Under the pieces are notes generated by a model, which was not told the DNA's origin, did no database searches, and worked only from the letters and a program-made list of their open reading frames with translations. A program made the translations under genes and the position numbers. A stretch of 64,000 bases of DNA, taken from positions 1,736,001 through 1,800,000 of the forward strand of contig NZ_CP093442.1 of the NCBI RefSeq assembly GCF_022814725.1, read 5' to 3'. The stretch is from Bdellovibrio reynosensis. Lineage in GTDB: Bacteria > Bdellovibrionota > Bdellovibrionia > Bdellovibrionales > Bdellovibrionaceae. Position 1 is the stretch's first letter. Every line of letters starts with the position of its first letter. Below are positions 1 through 8,429 of the stretch, piece after piece.

Positions 1-683
1 CCTTTAACATCCCTATGTAAAGCAATAGCCTGAAAAGGTGTATTGATGGCTGAGGGAGCACGCATGCGCGCGTCCTGGACAAGATTCATGATCCAACTTT
101 CTGCTTTTTTCCTCTGCATTCGCGATTTTACATGACGAATCCCTACCGAGCCTGCCGAATCAAATAGAGCCGTCAGCTGCCGCGATCTTGTTTTCACTTC
201 ATCTTCTTTTAACGGAACCCCGGCCCATTCACAAACAGAGCGTGTCAGTAGTTCTTGCAACTCATCGTAAAGAGTCACACGACGCCTTTTTTCCCACATT
301 CGGCAATAATATTTAAACCAGCGGGACGTGATGTTTGAAATTTTCACTATGCTTTCTTCAGACATGATCGACATAAACATTTCTTTACGCAGGCTATGTT
401 CAATTCCGTCTAATCCTTGCACTCCCCCCTTTCCAAACAAAGTAGCACGTAAAGGTTCAGGAGCAGCACCGACACGGGTGAATCGAGTGGGATCATAAAA
501 CAGAACTGCTGCTTCTTTCCCGGTCATACATATTGTTTTTTTCATTAAGAGGCGGGTTTCAAACAAGTCACTATTCAACCTAAGACACTGCCTTGAAATA
601 AAACGATAGGGATCAGCGATTAGTGAAAGTGTGCTGTCCGGAGAAAGATCTTCATTTTGATTAACTTGCCGACCCTCAAGCAT
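1..683 (-). CDS. Cytochrome P450, CYP152-type fatty acid peroxygenase (5' part only)
   Basis: The first 227 codons are present and the gene runs off the left edge of the window. I translated it by hand from the ATG at 681-683, which is preceded by GGAGGT. The protein closely follows the N-terminal half of the Bacillus P450BSbeta/CypC and Sphingomonas P450SPalpha family: LNSDLFETRLL (about 36-46), ICMTGKEAAVLFYD (51-64), GVQGLDG with a following His (87-96), and WAGVPL near 155. Members hydroxylate or decarboxylate long-chain fatty acids using hydrogen peroxide, without a reductase. The heme-ligand Cys and the Arg-Pro pair of the peroxygenase active site lie beyond the window, so the catalytic type is inferred from overall similarity. 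The N-terminus has no membrane anchor, so the protein should be cytosolic. Its neighbour is a LysR gene on the same strand. Confidence 0.85.
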   Translation of the reverse strand, partial: MLEGRQVNQNEDLSPDSTLSLIADPYRFISRQCLRLNSDLFETRLLMKKTICMTGKEAAVLFYDPTRFTRVGAAPEPLRATLFGKGGVQGLDGIEHSLRKEMFMSIMSEESIVKISNITSRWFKYYCRMWEKRRRVTLYDELQELLTRSVCEWAGVPLKEDEVKTRSRQLTALFDSAGSVGIRHVKSRMQRKKAESWIMNLVQDARMRAPSAINTPFQAIALHRDVK

Positions 684-783
684 TAGACCTCCACTCTTAA
701 TGGAAATTCTAAATTGCGAATAGGGCAGCCGCAAATGGCGCAACCGTTTCCTTTAACAAGCTTGGAATCTGACAGTTTAAGGT

Positions 784-1656
784 CTACAAAGAAAACTGCT
801 GCATCAACTTAGCAGCGATTGGGTTTTCGATTTTTCTTTGGGCTGAAATAAGCCAAAGTTCCTCGTAAACCCCCTCCAGACGTCCTAAACGGATCAGATT
901 CTTTTCTTTCAGATTCTTCATTTCTGATAGTGGAGCTAGGCCAAGGCCATCTTCAGCAAGAAGTTTCTGAAGTGATGTATCCTGCGTTTCAGCAACAGGC
1001 TCTATATGAATACCTTTAAGCTTAAAAAAGTGATTAAGGTCGTGCCGAAGTTTACTGTGTAAAGTCGGTAAAACGAAGGGCTTGCCGTTCAAAGACTGGG
1101 GAAAAGATTTTTTTAGTGCTCCAAACTTTGCTGAACCATAAACAGCGACTGGCATTTTTGCTACGGACTTGGAATAAACTTTTTCTTCTTCCATCAACTG
1201 CGCTGGATAATTTGAAACAATAAGATCCAAGCGATGGGCCCTTAATTCCCTAAGGAGTTCGTCGCCCCGCCCCTCAAGAATAGAAACTGTGCACGGGGCA
1301 ATTTTGTAAGCTTCTTTAGCTAAAGACAAAAGCACATTTTTTGGAACGCCATCTAATGCGCCGATCTGCAAATGAGTTTGATTCTGAGATGTTTGGTCTT
1401 TTATCACTTCTAACATTTCATCGCCCAAACGAAAGATTTCGTTTGCATAGTCTAAGGCTGCTTTGCCTGCTTCAGTAAGAACCAGTTTACGATGGCGACG
1501 TTCAAAAAGAGATTTTCCTAAAATATCCTCGAGCTGGCGAAGCTGGGTGCTTAAGGTAGGTTGCCCAATGCGCAATTTTTCAGAGGCCTTGGCGATACCG
1601 CCTTCATTGGCGATCGCGCGGAAATAATAAAGGTGATGATAATTAAGCCACTGCAT
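784..1656 (-). CDS. LysR-family transcriptional regulator, NhaR-like
   Basis: A 290-residue LysR-type regulator. The winged helix-turn-helix occupies about residues 4-63 (NYHHLYYFRAIANEGG, then ASEKLRIGQPTLSTQLRQLE), followed by a linker helix and a substrate-binding domain from about 90 to the end. The N-terminal pattern W-NYHHLYYF matches the NhaR subgroup, which activates Na+/H+ antiporter and envelope genes in enterobacteria. A TTG one codon upstream is possible, but ATG at 1656 is the better start. The plus-strand yqhA-terC pair begins about 100 bp away in the divergent direction, the usual arrangement for a LysR target. The P450 gene lies downstream on the same strand. The effector cannot be told from the sequence. 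Confidence 0.85.
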   Translation of the reverse strand: MQWLNYHHLYYFRAIANEGGIAKASEKLRIGQPTLSTQLRQLEDILGKSLFERRHRKLVLTEAGKAALDYANEIFRLGDEMLEVIKDQTSQNQTHLQIGALDGVPKNVLLSLAKEAYKIAPCTVSILEGRGDELLRELRAHRLDLIVSNYPAQLMEEEKVYSKSVAKMPVAVYGSAKFGALKKSFPQSLNGKPFVLPTLHSKLRHDLNHFFKLKGIHIEPVAETQDTSLQKLLAEDGLGLAPLSEMKNLKEKNLIRLGRLEGVYEELWLISAQRKIENPIAAKLMQQFSL

Positions 1657-1756
1657 CAATAAATCTCACTTTGGAAAAAACAAACTATTTCTTCTGATTT
1701 ATCGTGTTTTCAGAAGTGTCTGTCAAAACTATAATGGTTTTTTGAAAAGGAAACTT

Positions 1757-2308
1757 ATGAGTACAGTATCTAAGAAGATTGAAAATCTATTTGAAGGCAT
1801 TATCTTTTCCAGCCGTTGGATCCAAGCCCCTATTTATGGCGGACTTATCGTGGGGGCCGTTTTATATACATATAAATTTCTAGTAGAGCTTATTCATCTT
1901 TGCGCCACAGTAAGCACTATTTCAGAAGAACTCTTGATGTTAGGGATCCTGACCCTTGTTGATATCTCGATGGTATTAAATCTTTTAATCATGGTTATTG
2001 TTGGTGGTTACGCCACCTTCGTTAGCCGTATGAATTTGCAACACCATGAAGATCGTCCAGACTGGCTTGAAAAGATTGACGCTGGAACTTTAAAGGTAAA
2101 ACTAGCCGGCGCCCTTGTTGGCATCTCTGGGATCCATTTATTAAAATCATTTATCAACATCAACAATAAGGACTTTGCCCAGGTACAGTGGCAGATCGTA
2201 ATCCATGTGGTTTTCCTAATTTCTACATTGATGCTCGCTTATACCGAAAAGGTCCTTCATTCTTCCCATCATAAAGATGCTAAACCAGCAGGAGACCACC
2301 ATGGGTAA
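1757..2308 (+). CDS. yqhA: UPF0114 (YqhA) family inner-membrane protein
   Basis: A 183-residue multi-pass membrane protein of the UPF0114/YqhA family, function unknown. The start is the ATG at 1757, preceded by AAAAGGAAAC; a TTG 15 bp upstream is open but has no ribosome site. Residues about 1-15 (KKIENLFEGIIFSSRWIQAP) are the typical YqhA N-terminal signature. Hydrophobic segments follow at about 18-40, 55-85 and 125-175, with the family-conserved DRPDWLEKID stretch between them. The C-terminus is His-rich. The stop overlaps the start of terC by 8 bp, so the two are translationally linked. Both families are integral membrane proteins often tied to metal or acid stress, but no specific role can be assigned here. 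Confidence 0.85.
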   Translation: MSTVSKKIENLFEGIIFSSRWIQAPIYGGLIVGAVLYTYKFLVELIHLCATVSTISEELLMLGILTLVDISMVLNLLIMVIVGGYATFVSRMNLQHHEDRPDWLEKIDAGTLKVKLAGALVGISGIHLLKSFININNKDFAQVQWQIVIHVVFLISTLMLAYTEKVLHSSHHKDAKPAGDHHG

Positions 2309-3278
2309 TTTTATTTCATCTGTTTCGGTTGCACCAAACTGGCTTTGGATTGTGTTTTCCATCGGTATTCTAGTTTTGCTAGCGATTGATCTAAGCCTTT
2401 TTGGAAAAGGTCACGATACGGTCTCAAAGAAAAAAGCATTAATTGAAAGTGCTTTGTGGATTAGTATCGCACTTTTGTTCAACCTTTGGTTTGGATACGA
2501 GTATGGTAAAGATCTAGGGATCGAGTTCCTTACCGGATATCTGGTTGAAAAAAGCTTAAGCGTCGACAATCTATTTATCATCTTGCTGATTTTCAGCTCA
2601 TTTAAAATTCCGGAAAAATACCAGCACCGAGTTTTATTCTATGGTGTTTTAGGTGCCATCGCGATGCGCGCCTTCTTTATTATTCTTGGTGCTCAGTTGC
2701 TGAATCTTTTCCACTGGATTTTATACGTGTTCGGCGCAATTCTTGTCATCACGGCCATCAAATTCATTCGTGAGTCTGATGAAAAAATCGACGCCAAAGA
2801 AAGCTGGTCTATTCGCCTACTGAAAAAGTTCTTCCCGACTACGGATAAAATCGAAGGTCAAAACTTTTTCGTTCTTGAAAATGGTGTGAAAAAAGTAACT
2901 CCACTTTTCTTAGCCTTGGTCGTTATTGAGGTTACAGACTTAGTTTTTGCAGTGGATTCAATTCCCGCAGTGTTTGCGGTCACTCAAGATGCTTTCGTCG
3001 CTTTTGCTTCAAATATCTTAGCGATCCTTGGTCTGCGTGCTTTGTACTTTGTGCTTGCCGATTGGGTGGTTAAATTAAGATATCTTAAACCCGGTCTTGC
3101 TGCAGTTCTTGGTTTTATCGGAACAAAAATGTTAATCATTGATTTTGTGAAGATCCCAAGCTGGGTGTCTTTGCTAGTGATCACGGCCATTCTTGCCACC
3201 GCAGCTTTAAGTTCTTGGTATGTCGCCAAGCTTGAAGAACAAAAGGGGCGAAGCAAAGATCCTTTTGAAAATAAATAA
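2301..3278 (+). CDS. terC: TerC/Alx family membrane protein
   Basis: A 325-residue TerC-family protein with about eight membrane segments. The ATG at 2301 is preceded by GGAG and overlaps the yqhA stop. Two family motifs with acidic residues inside the membrane are visible: EKSLSVDNLF (about 92-101) and EVTDLVFAVDSIPA (about 215-228). Known members (E. coli Alx and TerC, B. subtilis MeeF and MeeY) take part in manganese handling or tellurite resistance, so metal export is the likely role. Length is normal. A strong hairpin terminator follows within 3 bp of the stop. No upstream riboswitch of the yybP-ykoY type was recognised before the operon. Confidence 0.9.
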   Translation: MGNFISSVSVAPNWLWIVFSIGILVLLAIDLSLFGKGHDTVSKKKALIESALWISIALLFNLWFGYEYGKDLGIEFLTGYLVEKSLSVDNLFIILLIFSSFKIPEKYQHRVLFYGVLGAIAMRAFFIILGAQLLNLFHWILYVFGAILVITAIKFIRESDEKIDAKESWSIRLLKKFFPTTDKIEGQNFFVLENGVKKVTPLFLALVVIEVTDLVFAVDSIPAVFAVTQDAFVAFASNILAILGLRALYFVLADWVVKLRYLKPGLAAVLGFIGTKMLIIDFVKIPSWVSLLVITAILATAALSSWYVAKLEEQKGRSKDPFENK

Positions 3279-3280
3279 AT

Positions 3281-3314
3281 AAAAAAAGCCCACCTAAAAA
3301 GTGGGCTTTTTTTT
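3281..3314. terminator. Bidirectional rho-independent terminator between terC and pirin
   Basis: An A-rich stem AAAAAAAGCCCAC pairs with GTGGGCTTTTTTT across a 7-nt loop. The A-run on one side and T-run on the other make it usable from both strands. It overlaps the stop of the convergent pirin gene. Confidence 0.9.
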
Positions 3315-4227
3315 ACATTATTGTTCCCTTTGGATTTCCAACCTCAGCTGGCAGCGGAATAAATTCCTGATCGTCTCCAGGAATAGCTTTGAAAAGTTCG
3401 TTGCTAGGACCAGGTCCCGGCAACCAGGCTTTCTTCGCTCGATCTAATTTTTCTTGCGAACTAGCGACAAAGTTCCAGTAAATAAATCTTTTTCCAACGG
3501 GACTTCCACCAAGGATCATGACCTTCGAATCAGTCAGGGCTTCTAACTCTAAGTCATCCCCTGTTTCAACAATGGCCATTGAATAAGGATCGACTTCTTT
3601 GCCATCGGCCCTGATTTTCCCTGTGACCACGTAAGCTGCAGCTTCACATCCTAACACTGGAAAATTAAGTAGCTGCCCGGCCGTAATATTTGCTTCTAAA
3701 TAAAAAAGATCTGAATGAGCTTTGACAGGGCTTGTGTGTCCTAGGGCATTCCCAACTAAAAGCTTCAGTTTTATTTCCCCAATAGTAAACTCAGGAAGAG
3801 TGTCCGCGGGATGATGAATAAAGCTTGGTGCAACATCCTCGAATTCCTCTGGTAATGCCACCCACAACTGGATTCCGTGCATATGGTTTTCATGCTCGCG
3901 CTCAAACGATGGTGTGCGCTCTGAATGGACTATTCCTTTTCCAGCAGTCATCCAGTTAATCGCCCCTGGTTCAATCAACTGATCTGAACCTAAGCTGTCA
4001 CGATGTCGAATTTTTCCCGTAAATAGGTACGTTACTGTTGCAAGCCCAACATGAGGATGAGGCCTTACATCCATTCCTTCATGGGATCTAAAATCAGCTG
4101 GCCCCATGTGATCAAAAAAAATAAAAGGACCGACCATGCGATGGGTGGCATATGGAAGAATACGTCTAACATTGAATCCACCAAGATCTTTTTCTCGAGG
4201 TGGTATAACTAATTGAATTTTTCCCAT
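3313..4227 (-). CDS. Pirin family protein (bicupin)
   Basis: A 304-residue pirin. The N-terminal cupin carries the metal-binding pattern RPHPHVG (His pair, about 55-59) and IVHSE (His and Glu, about 99-103), which match the four ligands of human pirin and E. coli YhhW. The second cupin runs from about 155 to 250 and lacks an obvious metal site, as is usual. Bacterial pirins include quercetinase-like enzymes and redox-responsive regulators, and the sequence does not separate these. The ATG at 4225-4227 gives the family N-terminus. The gene stands alone, convergent with terC. Confidence 0.9.
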   Translation of the reverse strand: MGKIQLVIPPREKDLGGFNVRRILPYATHRMVGPFIFFDHMGPADFRSHEGMDVRPHPHVGLATVTYLFTGKIRHRDSLGSDQLIEPGAINWMTAGKGIVHSERTPSFEREHENHMHGIQLWVALPEEFEDVAPSFIHHPADTLPEFTIGEIKLKLLVGNALGHTSPVKAHSDLFYLEANITAGQLLNFPVLGCEAAAYVVTGKIRADGKEVDPYSMAIVETGDDLELEALTDSKVMILGGSPVGKRFIYWNFVASSQEKLDRAKKAWLPGPGPSNELFKAIPGDDQEFIPLPAEVGNPKGTIM

Positions 4228-4379
4228 GGAAACAGAGTCATCTTTAATAGAGACAAGGTCAACTGCTGGACAACAACGAAAATGAAAATGTAATTCATCA
4301 ACTCTAATTCTTAGGTCAGTCCATCTTTAAGACCCCATGGTAAAAGTTATTCAAAATTAAAACTTACTTAGGGGGCATC

Positions 4380-4778
4380 ATGAATCAAGATGATTACTAC
4401 TATTCACCGAACGATCCTGACGAAAGTTATCAAAGATATGAAAGAACCTATGATGGAAGCTTGCGCTTCGCTGGGGATCGCGGCGGATTGCGCAACTTTG
4501 CCGGCAAAGGGCCTAAAAATTATCAAAGGTCTGATGAACGTATCTACGAGGAAATTTGCGAAATCCTGACGTTAGATCCAGATGTGGATGCTTCCGACAT
4601 TGAAGTCAAAGTTCGAAATGGCGAAGTCACACTCAGTGGCACAACTGAAACAAAAAGTCTTGGTCGCTATGTGGAAAACAGCATTGAACATATAACTGGC
4701 ATTAAAAATATCCTGAATCGGATAAAAGCCACGGAACAGGATCCCGACCGCAGCCGCATTAGCCATTCCTTAAGATAA
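4380..4778 (+). CDS. BON-domain protein
   Basis: A 132-residue soluble protein. The N-terminal third is acidic, Tyr-rich (YYYSPNDPDESYQRYER) and probably unstructured. A single BON domain fills about 52-122, with the characteristic IEVKVRNGEVTLSGTTETKS and a helix-strand end at GIKNILNRI. BON domains bind phospholipid membranes or associate with other envelope proteins (OsmY, Kbp). No signal peptide is visible, so it is probably cytoplasmic or membrane-peripheral. GGGGG lies 3-4 nt before the ATG. It precedes a CBS protein and a phosphoribosyltransferase-hydrolase in the same direction, a combination common among stress-induced genes. Confidence 0.85.
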   Translation: MNQDDYYYSPNDPDESYQRYERTYDGSLRFAGDRGGLRNFAGKGPKNYQRSDERIYEEICEILTLDPDVDASDIEVKVRNGEVTLSGTTETKSLGRYVENSIEHITGIKNILNRIKATEQDPDRSRISHSLR

Positions 4779-4838
4779 ATTACAGCCTATCGTTTTTAAG
4801 AAGTTCTTTATAATAACACTCATCAAGCGAGGTATTTT

Positions 4839-5255
4839 ATGAAAATTAAAAATGTGATGTCTCCCCGTGCTTCCGTGATCCACTTCGATAAAACTGTGGT
4901 TGAGGCTGCCATGATGATGGAAGCCCAGGATGTCGGCTCTATCCCTGTAGAAAAAAATGACAAAATGATTGGTATGATCACGGATCGCGATATTTGCATA
5001 CGAGTTGTTGCTCAGCGCAGGGATCCAAACATCACAACCGTTGAAGAAGTGATGAGTGAAGGTATTGAATACTGCTTTGAAGAAGATGAAATCAACTCCG
5101 TTGCTACAAAAATGGCGCGCAATCAAGTTCGACGTCTTCCAGTTGTGAATGCCAATAAAAGATTGGTCGGAATGGTCAGTCTTGGAGATATCGCTACCAA
5201 GGTAAAGGACCCGTCCATCAGTCATCAGGTCCTTTCTGGCGTTTCTCATCACTAG
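4839..5255 (+). CDS. CBS-domain protein
   Basis: A 138-residue protein made almost entirely of a CBS pair: first repeat about 5-60 (VMSPRASVIHFDKTVVEAAMM, ending IGMITDRDICIRVV), second about 70-130 (VMSEG, ending LVGMVSLGDIATKV). Stand-alone CBS pairs bind adenine nucleotides and act as energy sensors. M. tuberculosis Hrp1 has the same size and layout. GAGG precedes the ATG. The stop is 1 bp from the start of the next gene, so the two are one transcription unit and probably coupled. Confidence 0.9.
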   Translation: MKIKNVMSPRASVIHFDKTVVEAAMMMEAQDVGSIPVEKNDKMIGMITDRDICIRVVAQRRDPNITTVEEVMSEGIEYCFEEDEINSVATKMARNQVRRLPVVNANKRLVGMVSLGDIATKVKDPSISHQVLSGVSHH

Positions 5256-5256
5256 T

Positions 5257-6609
5257 ATGGATTTTTTAGGGCGCTTTAAAGATCGGGAGGAAGCTGCAAA
5301 GCTTCTTTCCGAAAAACTGATTCATCTAAAAAATGAAAATCCCATTGTGCTCGCTATTCCTCGTGGAGCTGTACCAATAGCGGCGAAAGTCGCCGAGCAG
5401 TTGGATGCGCCCATGGATTTAGTTCTGATTAAAAAAATTGGCGCCATCCATAATCCTGAACTAGCCATCGGCGCAATTAGTGAAGATGGCCATACCTTCT
5501 TCAATAAAGAGCTCGTACAAATATTGGGCATTACCTCAGAAACCCAAAATAAGTTAGCCCAAACAAAATTAGCGGAATTAAAAGAACAAAAAGAAAGGTT
5601 GCTTGGCGACCGAGCCAGTTTTGAAATCAAAGATCGCACCGTCATTATTGTTGATGACGGAATTGCTACCGGAGCTACTTTGATTTCTTCCATTCAATTC
5701 TTACGACATAAAAATCCAAAGAAGATCATCGTTGCAGCGCCGGTCGGCGCCAAAGACACTATTAAAAAAATTGAAAAGATTGCCGATGACGTGATCGTTT
5801 TAATGGCGCCTGTGGATTTTATTGCCGTAGGTCTATGGTATGAAACCTTTGATCAAGTCAGTGACAAAGAGGTCAGGGAGCTCTTAAAACCGCAGAAGCT
5901 GTCGCTTTCTACTTCCAAAAAATCCGTGCAGATTCCTATTCAAGGAGGAACTTTAAAGGGAGATCTCCACGTATCTAAAGATATGAAGGGGTTAGTGTTG
6001 TTTGCCCATGGAAGTGGCAGCAGTCGCCTAAGTCCCCGCAACAGATATGTGGCTGACTGTTTAAATCAAGAAAACTTCGGAACTTTATTATTGGATCTTT
6101 TAACCGAAGAAGAAGCCTTAGAGCGCAGCCAGGTGTTTGATATTCCCAAACTTGCCGAAAGACTGCAGACAGCGACCTTATGGATTCACAACCAATTTAA
6201 AAATACCCCTTTAGGATATTTTGGCGCAAGTACCGGCGCCGGAGCCGCACTTGTAGCAGCAACCAAGCCCAACTTATCAATCAAAGCCGTGGTCAGCCGC
6301 GGAGGCAGACCGGATTTGGCGGGTGAATATCTATCTAAGGTCAAAGCGCCGACTTTACTTATCGTCGGCGGGGCTGATGACATAGTCATCACTTTAAATA
6401 TGCAAGCGCAAAAGAGACTCAGAAATTGTGAACTAATCATTGTGCCTGACGCCACCCACCTTTTCGAGGAAGAAGGTGCCCTAGATCAGGTTGTGGACCA
6501 TGCAATCAAATGGTTTAAACATTATTTAGAACACGGCAACTTAAAGTCTGATGAGACCTTAACTAAATCAAGTTCAAAAAGATCCTCAGACGATTTAAAT
6601 CGACTGTAA
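5257..6609 (+). CDS. Phosphoribosyltransferase fused to a dienelactone-hydrolase-like domain
   Basis: A 450-residue two-domain protein. About 1-215 is a type I phosphoribosyltransferase with the PRPP loop VIIVDDGIATGATL (about 128-141) and the pre-loop AIPRGAVPIAAKVA (34-47). About 225-432 is an alpha/beta hydrolase of the dienelactone-hydrolase type: LFAHGSGSSR oxyanion region, Ser in YFGASTGAGAA (about 320-330), Asp in VGGADD and His in DATHLFEE. The same fusion is known in actinobacteria (for example Rv0571c of the M. tuberculosis dormancy regulon). Substrates are unknown. It starts 1 bp after the CBS gene, without a clear ribosome site of its own, which suggests coupled translation. Its last 88 bp overlap, tail to tail, the gene on the other strand. 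Confidence 0.85.
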   Translation: MDFLGRFKDREEAAKLLSEKLIHLKNENPIVLAIPRGAVPIAAKVAEQLDAPMDLVLIKKIGAIHNPELAIGAISEDGHTFFNKELVQILGITSETQNKLAQTKLAELKEQKERLLGDRASFEIKDRTVIIVDDGIATGATLISSIQFLRHKNPKKIIVAAPVGAKDTIKKIEKIADDVIVLMAPVDFIAVGLWYETFDQVSDKEVRELLKPQKLSLSTSKKSVQIPIQGGTLKGDLHVSKDMKGLVLFAHGSGSSRLSPRNRYVADCLNQENFGTLLLDLLTEEEALERSQVFDIPKLAERLQTATLWIHNQFKNTPLGYFGASTGAGAALVAATKPNLSIKAVVSRGGRPDLAGEYLSKVKAPTLLIVGGADDIVITLNMQAQKRLRNCELIIVPDATHLFEEEGALDQVVDHAIKWFKHYLEHGNLKSDETLTKSSSKRSSDDLNRL

Positions 6610-6992
6610 AGGGACAAATGATATTCATCTGCTTGGGTCTTTTTAAGGCGTGTAAACATGGCATAGTCACGCAGCTCTATCCCATACTTTGCCTCATCTT
6701 CAAATTCTTCGTATTTTGCGTTTCCGGTCTGCAGACTGCGCTCGGGCAAATAGTCAATGTTGCGTAAAATATCATTGTTAACACCGACGAAATAAAAATT
6801 TGTCAGAAAATTTTGAGGTTCGATCAGAAGTACGAGGGATTTACAAAGTTCTTCGTTCATAGTGGAAGGCCTTGTACTTTGATTATCGCAACTCGTGATT
6901 TTATAAGTTCCAATAAATTTTTTAAAGGTCGTTGCCTGGGCAACACCCGAAAGAACAATTAAAATTAGAAAACAAAAGGTAGATACCTTCAC
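6522..6992 (-). CDS. Secreted hypothetical protein
   Basis: A 156-residue protein with a clear Sec signal peptide: short charged start, hydrophobic FCFLILIVLSG and a cleavage site near VAQA-TT (about 20/21). The mature part has two Cys (TSCDNQ and the C-terminal LPCSK) and a repeated beta-rich pattern, fitting a small periplasmic or secreted domain. No family was recognised. The GTG at 6992 is preceded by GGAG. Its 3' end lies inside the 3' end of the convergent phosphoribosyltransferase-hydrolase gene. Both frames look coding (signal peptide here, conserved domain there), so I accept the overlap. Confidence 0.65.
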   Translation of the reverse strand: MKVSTFCFLILIVLSGVAQATTFKKFIGTYKITSCDNQSTRPSTMNEELCKSLVLLIEPQNFLTNFYFVGVNNDILRNIDYLPERSLQTGNAKYEEFEDEAKYGIELRDYAMFTRLKKTQADEYHLSLYSRFKSSEDLFELDLVKVSSDFKLPCSK

Positions 6993-7087
6993 GAACAGAC
7001 AGCTCCACTAGACGGAACTTAATAAAAGCTAATACGAAGCGCGAAGCAACAAAAAGTCGCTACGCATCGGGCAATAAAGACGATGAA

Positions 7088-7438
7088 TTACTTCAATTCT
7101 TTTTGAAGCTCTATTTTTACAGCAGAAAATTCTTTTTGAGCTTCGTCAGCCAGATTTGCATAATCATTATTCTGCAAATTTCCACGACCTATCTTTTCCA
7201 ACTCAAAACACATTTCTGATAAACGAATCGCGCCCAAACTTGCAGAAGAAGATTTTAAACTATGGGCGATTTCACCCATGCTTTTAAGATCGCCACTTCT
7301 AGCAGCAGTCACCAGATCTTGGACAATCTTTTCACTGGTTGAAAGATAAGTATTAATTAGATTTTTCAAAAAAGGATTATCAGGAGTTTCTAAAACTCGA
7401 AGACTGTCTAAAGCCCCACGGTCTAGTGTTACGGACAC
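7088..7438 (-). CDS. Histidine phosphotransfer (HPt) protein
   Basis: A 116-residue single-domain HPt protein. The phosphorylated His is H59 in GEIAHSLKSSSASLGA, the standard HPt motif. The rest is the usual helical bundle, with a C-terminal helix rich in Lys and Glu. The GTG start has GGGAGG 5 nt before it. It is divergent from the REC-PilZ-like gene (about 95 bp apart). The hybrid kinase further right has a receiver but no HPt domain, so this protein is a plausible carrier from that receiver to another regulator such as the neighbour. The pairing is inferred from position. Confidence 0.9.
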   Translation of the reverse strand: MSVTLDRGALDSLRVLETPDNPFLKNLINTYLSTSEKIVQDLVTAARSGDLKSMGEIAHSLKSSSASLGAIRLSEMCFELEKIGRGNLQNNDYANLADEAQKEFSAVKIELQKELK

Positions 7439-7532
7439 GGTGCCTCCCTTTATCTATAAGTTAGCTGAGAATACTTTCAAAGGTCAAATTTAAGTTTTTC
7501 CCGTAATTTGTCGAAAAATCCTTTGAGGTGTT

Positions 7533-8225
7533 ATGGCAAATATACTGATGGTCGACGATGACCCAGTAATTCTTAAAATCGTAGAAGCGGCTTTAGTAAA
7601 AGCTGGTCACTCTGTCGTTCTTGCAATCGACGGTTTTGCTGCCATTGATAAGCTACAAAACGAAATCTTTGATTTGGTTATTTCCGACATCAATATGCCT
7701 AACCTGTCAGGCTTTGACTTAATTGCGACAATTAAAAAAGAACAGCGATTTAATCAAATTCCAACTATGTTATTAACGGGTTTAAGAGAGAAAAAAGATG
7801 TTGAAAGAGCCCTTCGTTCCGGGGTTGATGACTATCTTATTAAGCCCATAGATCACGATATTCTACTGGCAAAAGTAGAAGCTCTTTTATCTAAAAGAAG
7901 TGATCATAGTTTTAAAGACACGCCGGTTAAGTTTTCTGGCACTTGGGAAATTTTTTTTGATCTTATTGGAATTTCAGAGCAAGGGTTAACATTCTTGTCC
8001 CCTTTATCCATTCCTCTGAACAAAAAATTTAAAATCCAAAGTGACTTGTTTACGCATATCGGAATTCAAACACCGACCCTGCGAGTGGCATCCTGTGCGC
8101 AAGGTGGGGATCACACCACTTCATTTTTAGTAAAGACAGTGTTTATTGGTCTTTCAGAGTCCGAGCATCACAAAATTCGCCGTTGGGTTATGGCAAACGC
8201 ACCACGAATTCATAAGGCTTCATAA
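7533..8225 (+). CDS. Response regulator, receiver domain with PilZ-like C-terminus
   Basis: A 230-residue protein. The receiver domain (about 3-120) has the acidic pair DDD at 8-10, phospho-Asp D52 in VISDINMP, Thr in MLLTG and Lys in YLIKPID. The C-terminal part (about 130-220) is beta-rich with ISEQG, a degenerate form of the PilZ DxSxxG motif. The Arg-rich first half of the PilZ motif is not evident, so c-di-GMP binding is doubtful. No DNA-binding domain is seen. GAGG lies before the ATG. Context (HPt and hybrid kinase) suggests an output protein of a local phosphorelay, perhaps acting on motility or the envelope. Confidence 0.8.
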   Translation: MANILMVDDDPVILKIVEAALVKAGHSVVLAIDGFAAIDKLQNEIFDLVISDINMPNLSGFDLIATIKKEQRFNQIPTMLLTGLREKKDVERALRSGVDDYLIKPIDHDILLAKVEALLSKRSDHSFKDTPVKFSGTWEIFFDLIGISEQGLTFLSPLSIPLNKKFKIQSDLFTHIGIQTPTLRVASCAQGGDHTTSFLVKTVFIGLSESEHHKIRRWVMANAPRIHKAS

Positions 8226-8429
8226 ATACCTAAGTCTATTTCTCGGCAAAAAAATTGTTAACTTTTGCTGACAATTCATGCCTCTTTCCGAGACTAAACC
8301 TCTATAAACAAATATAAATTGCCAAGTCCTGTATATCGGCAATGAATCACAAAGCCGAGACGAAATCTGAACTCAACAAAATTCTATTTTCTATAGTATT
8401 ATCCGAAGAGTAAGTTACGTGGAAGGTGA

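Noticed and set aside
4770-5252. 160-codon frame antisense to the CBS gene
   Set aside because: The sense frame encodes a clear CBS pair with a ribosome site; the antisense frame has no recognisable feature.
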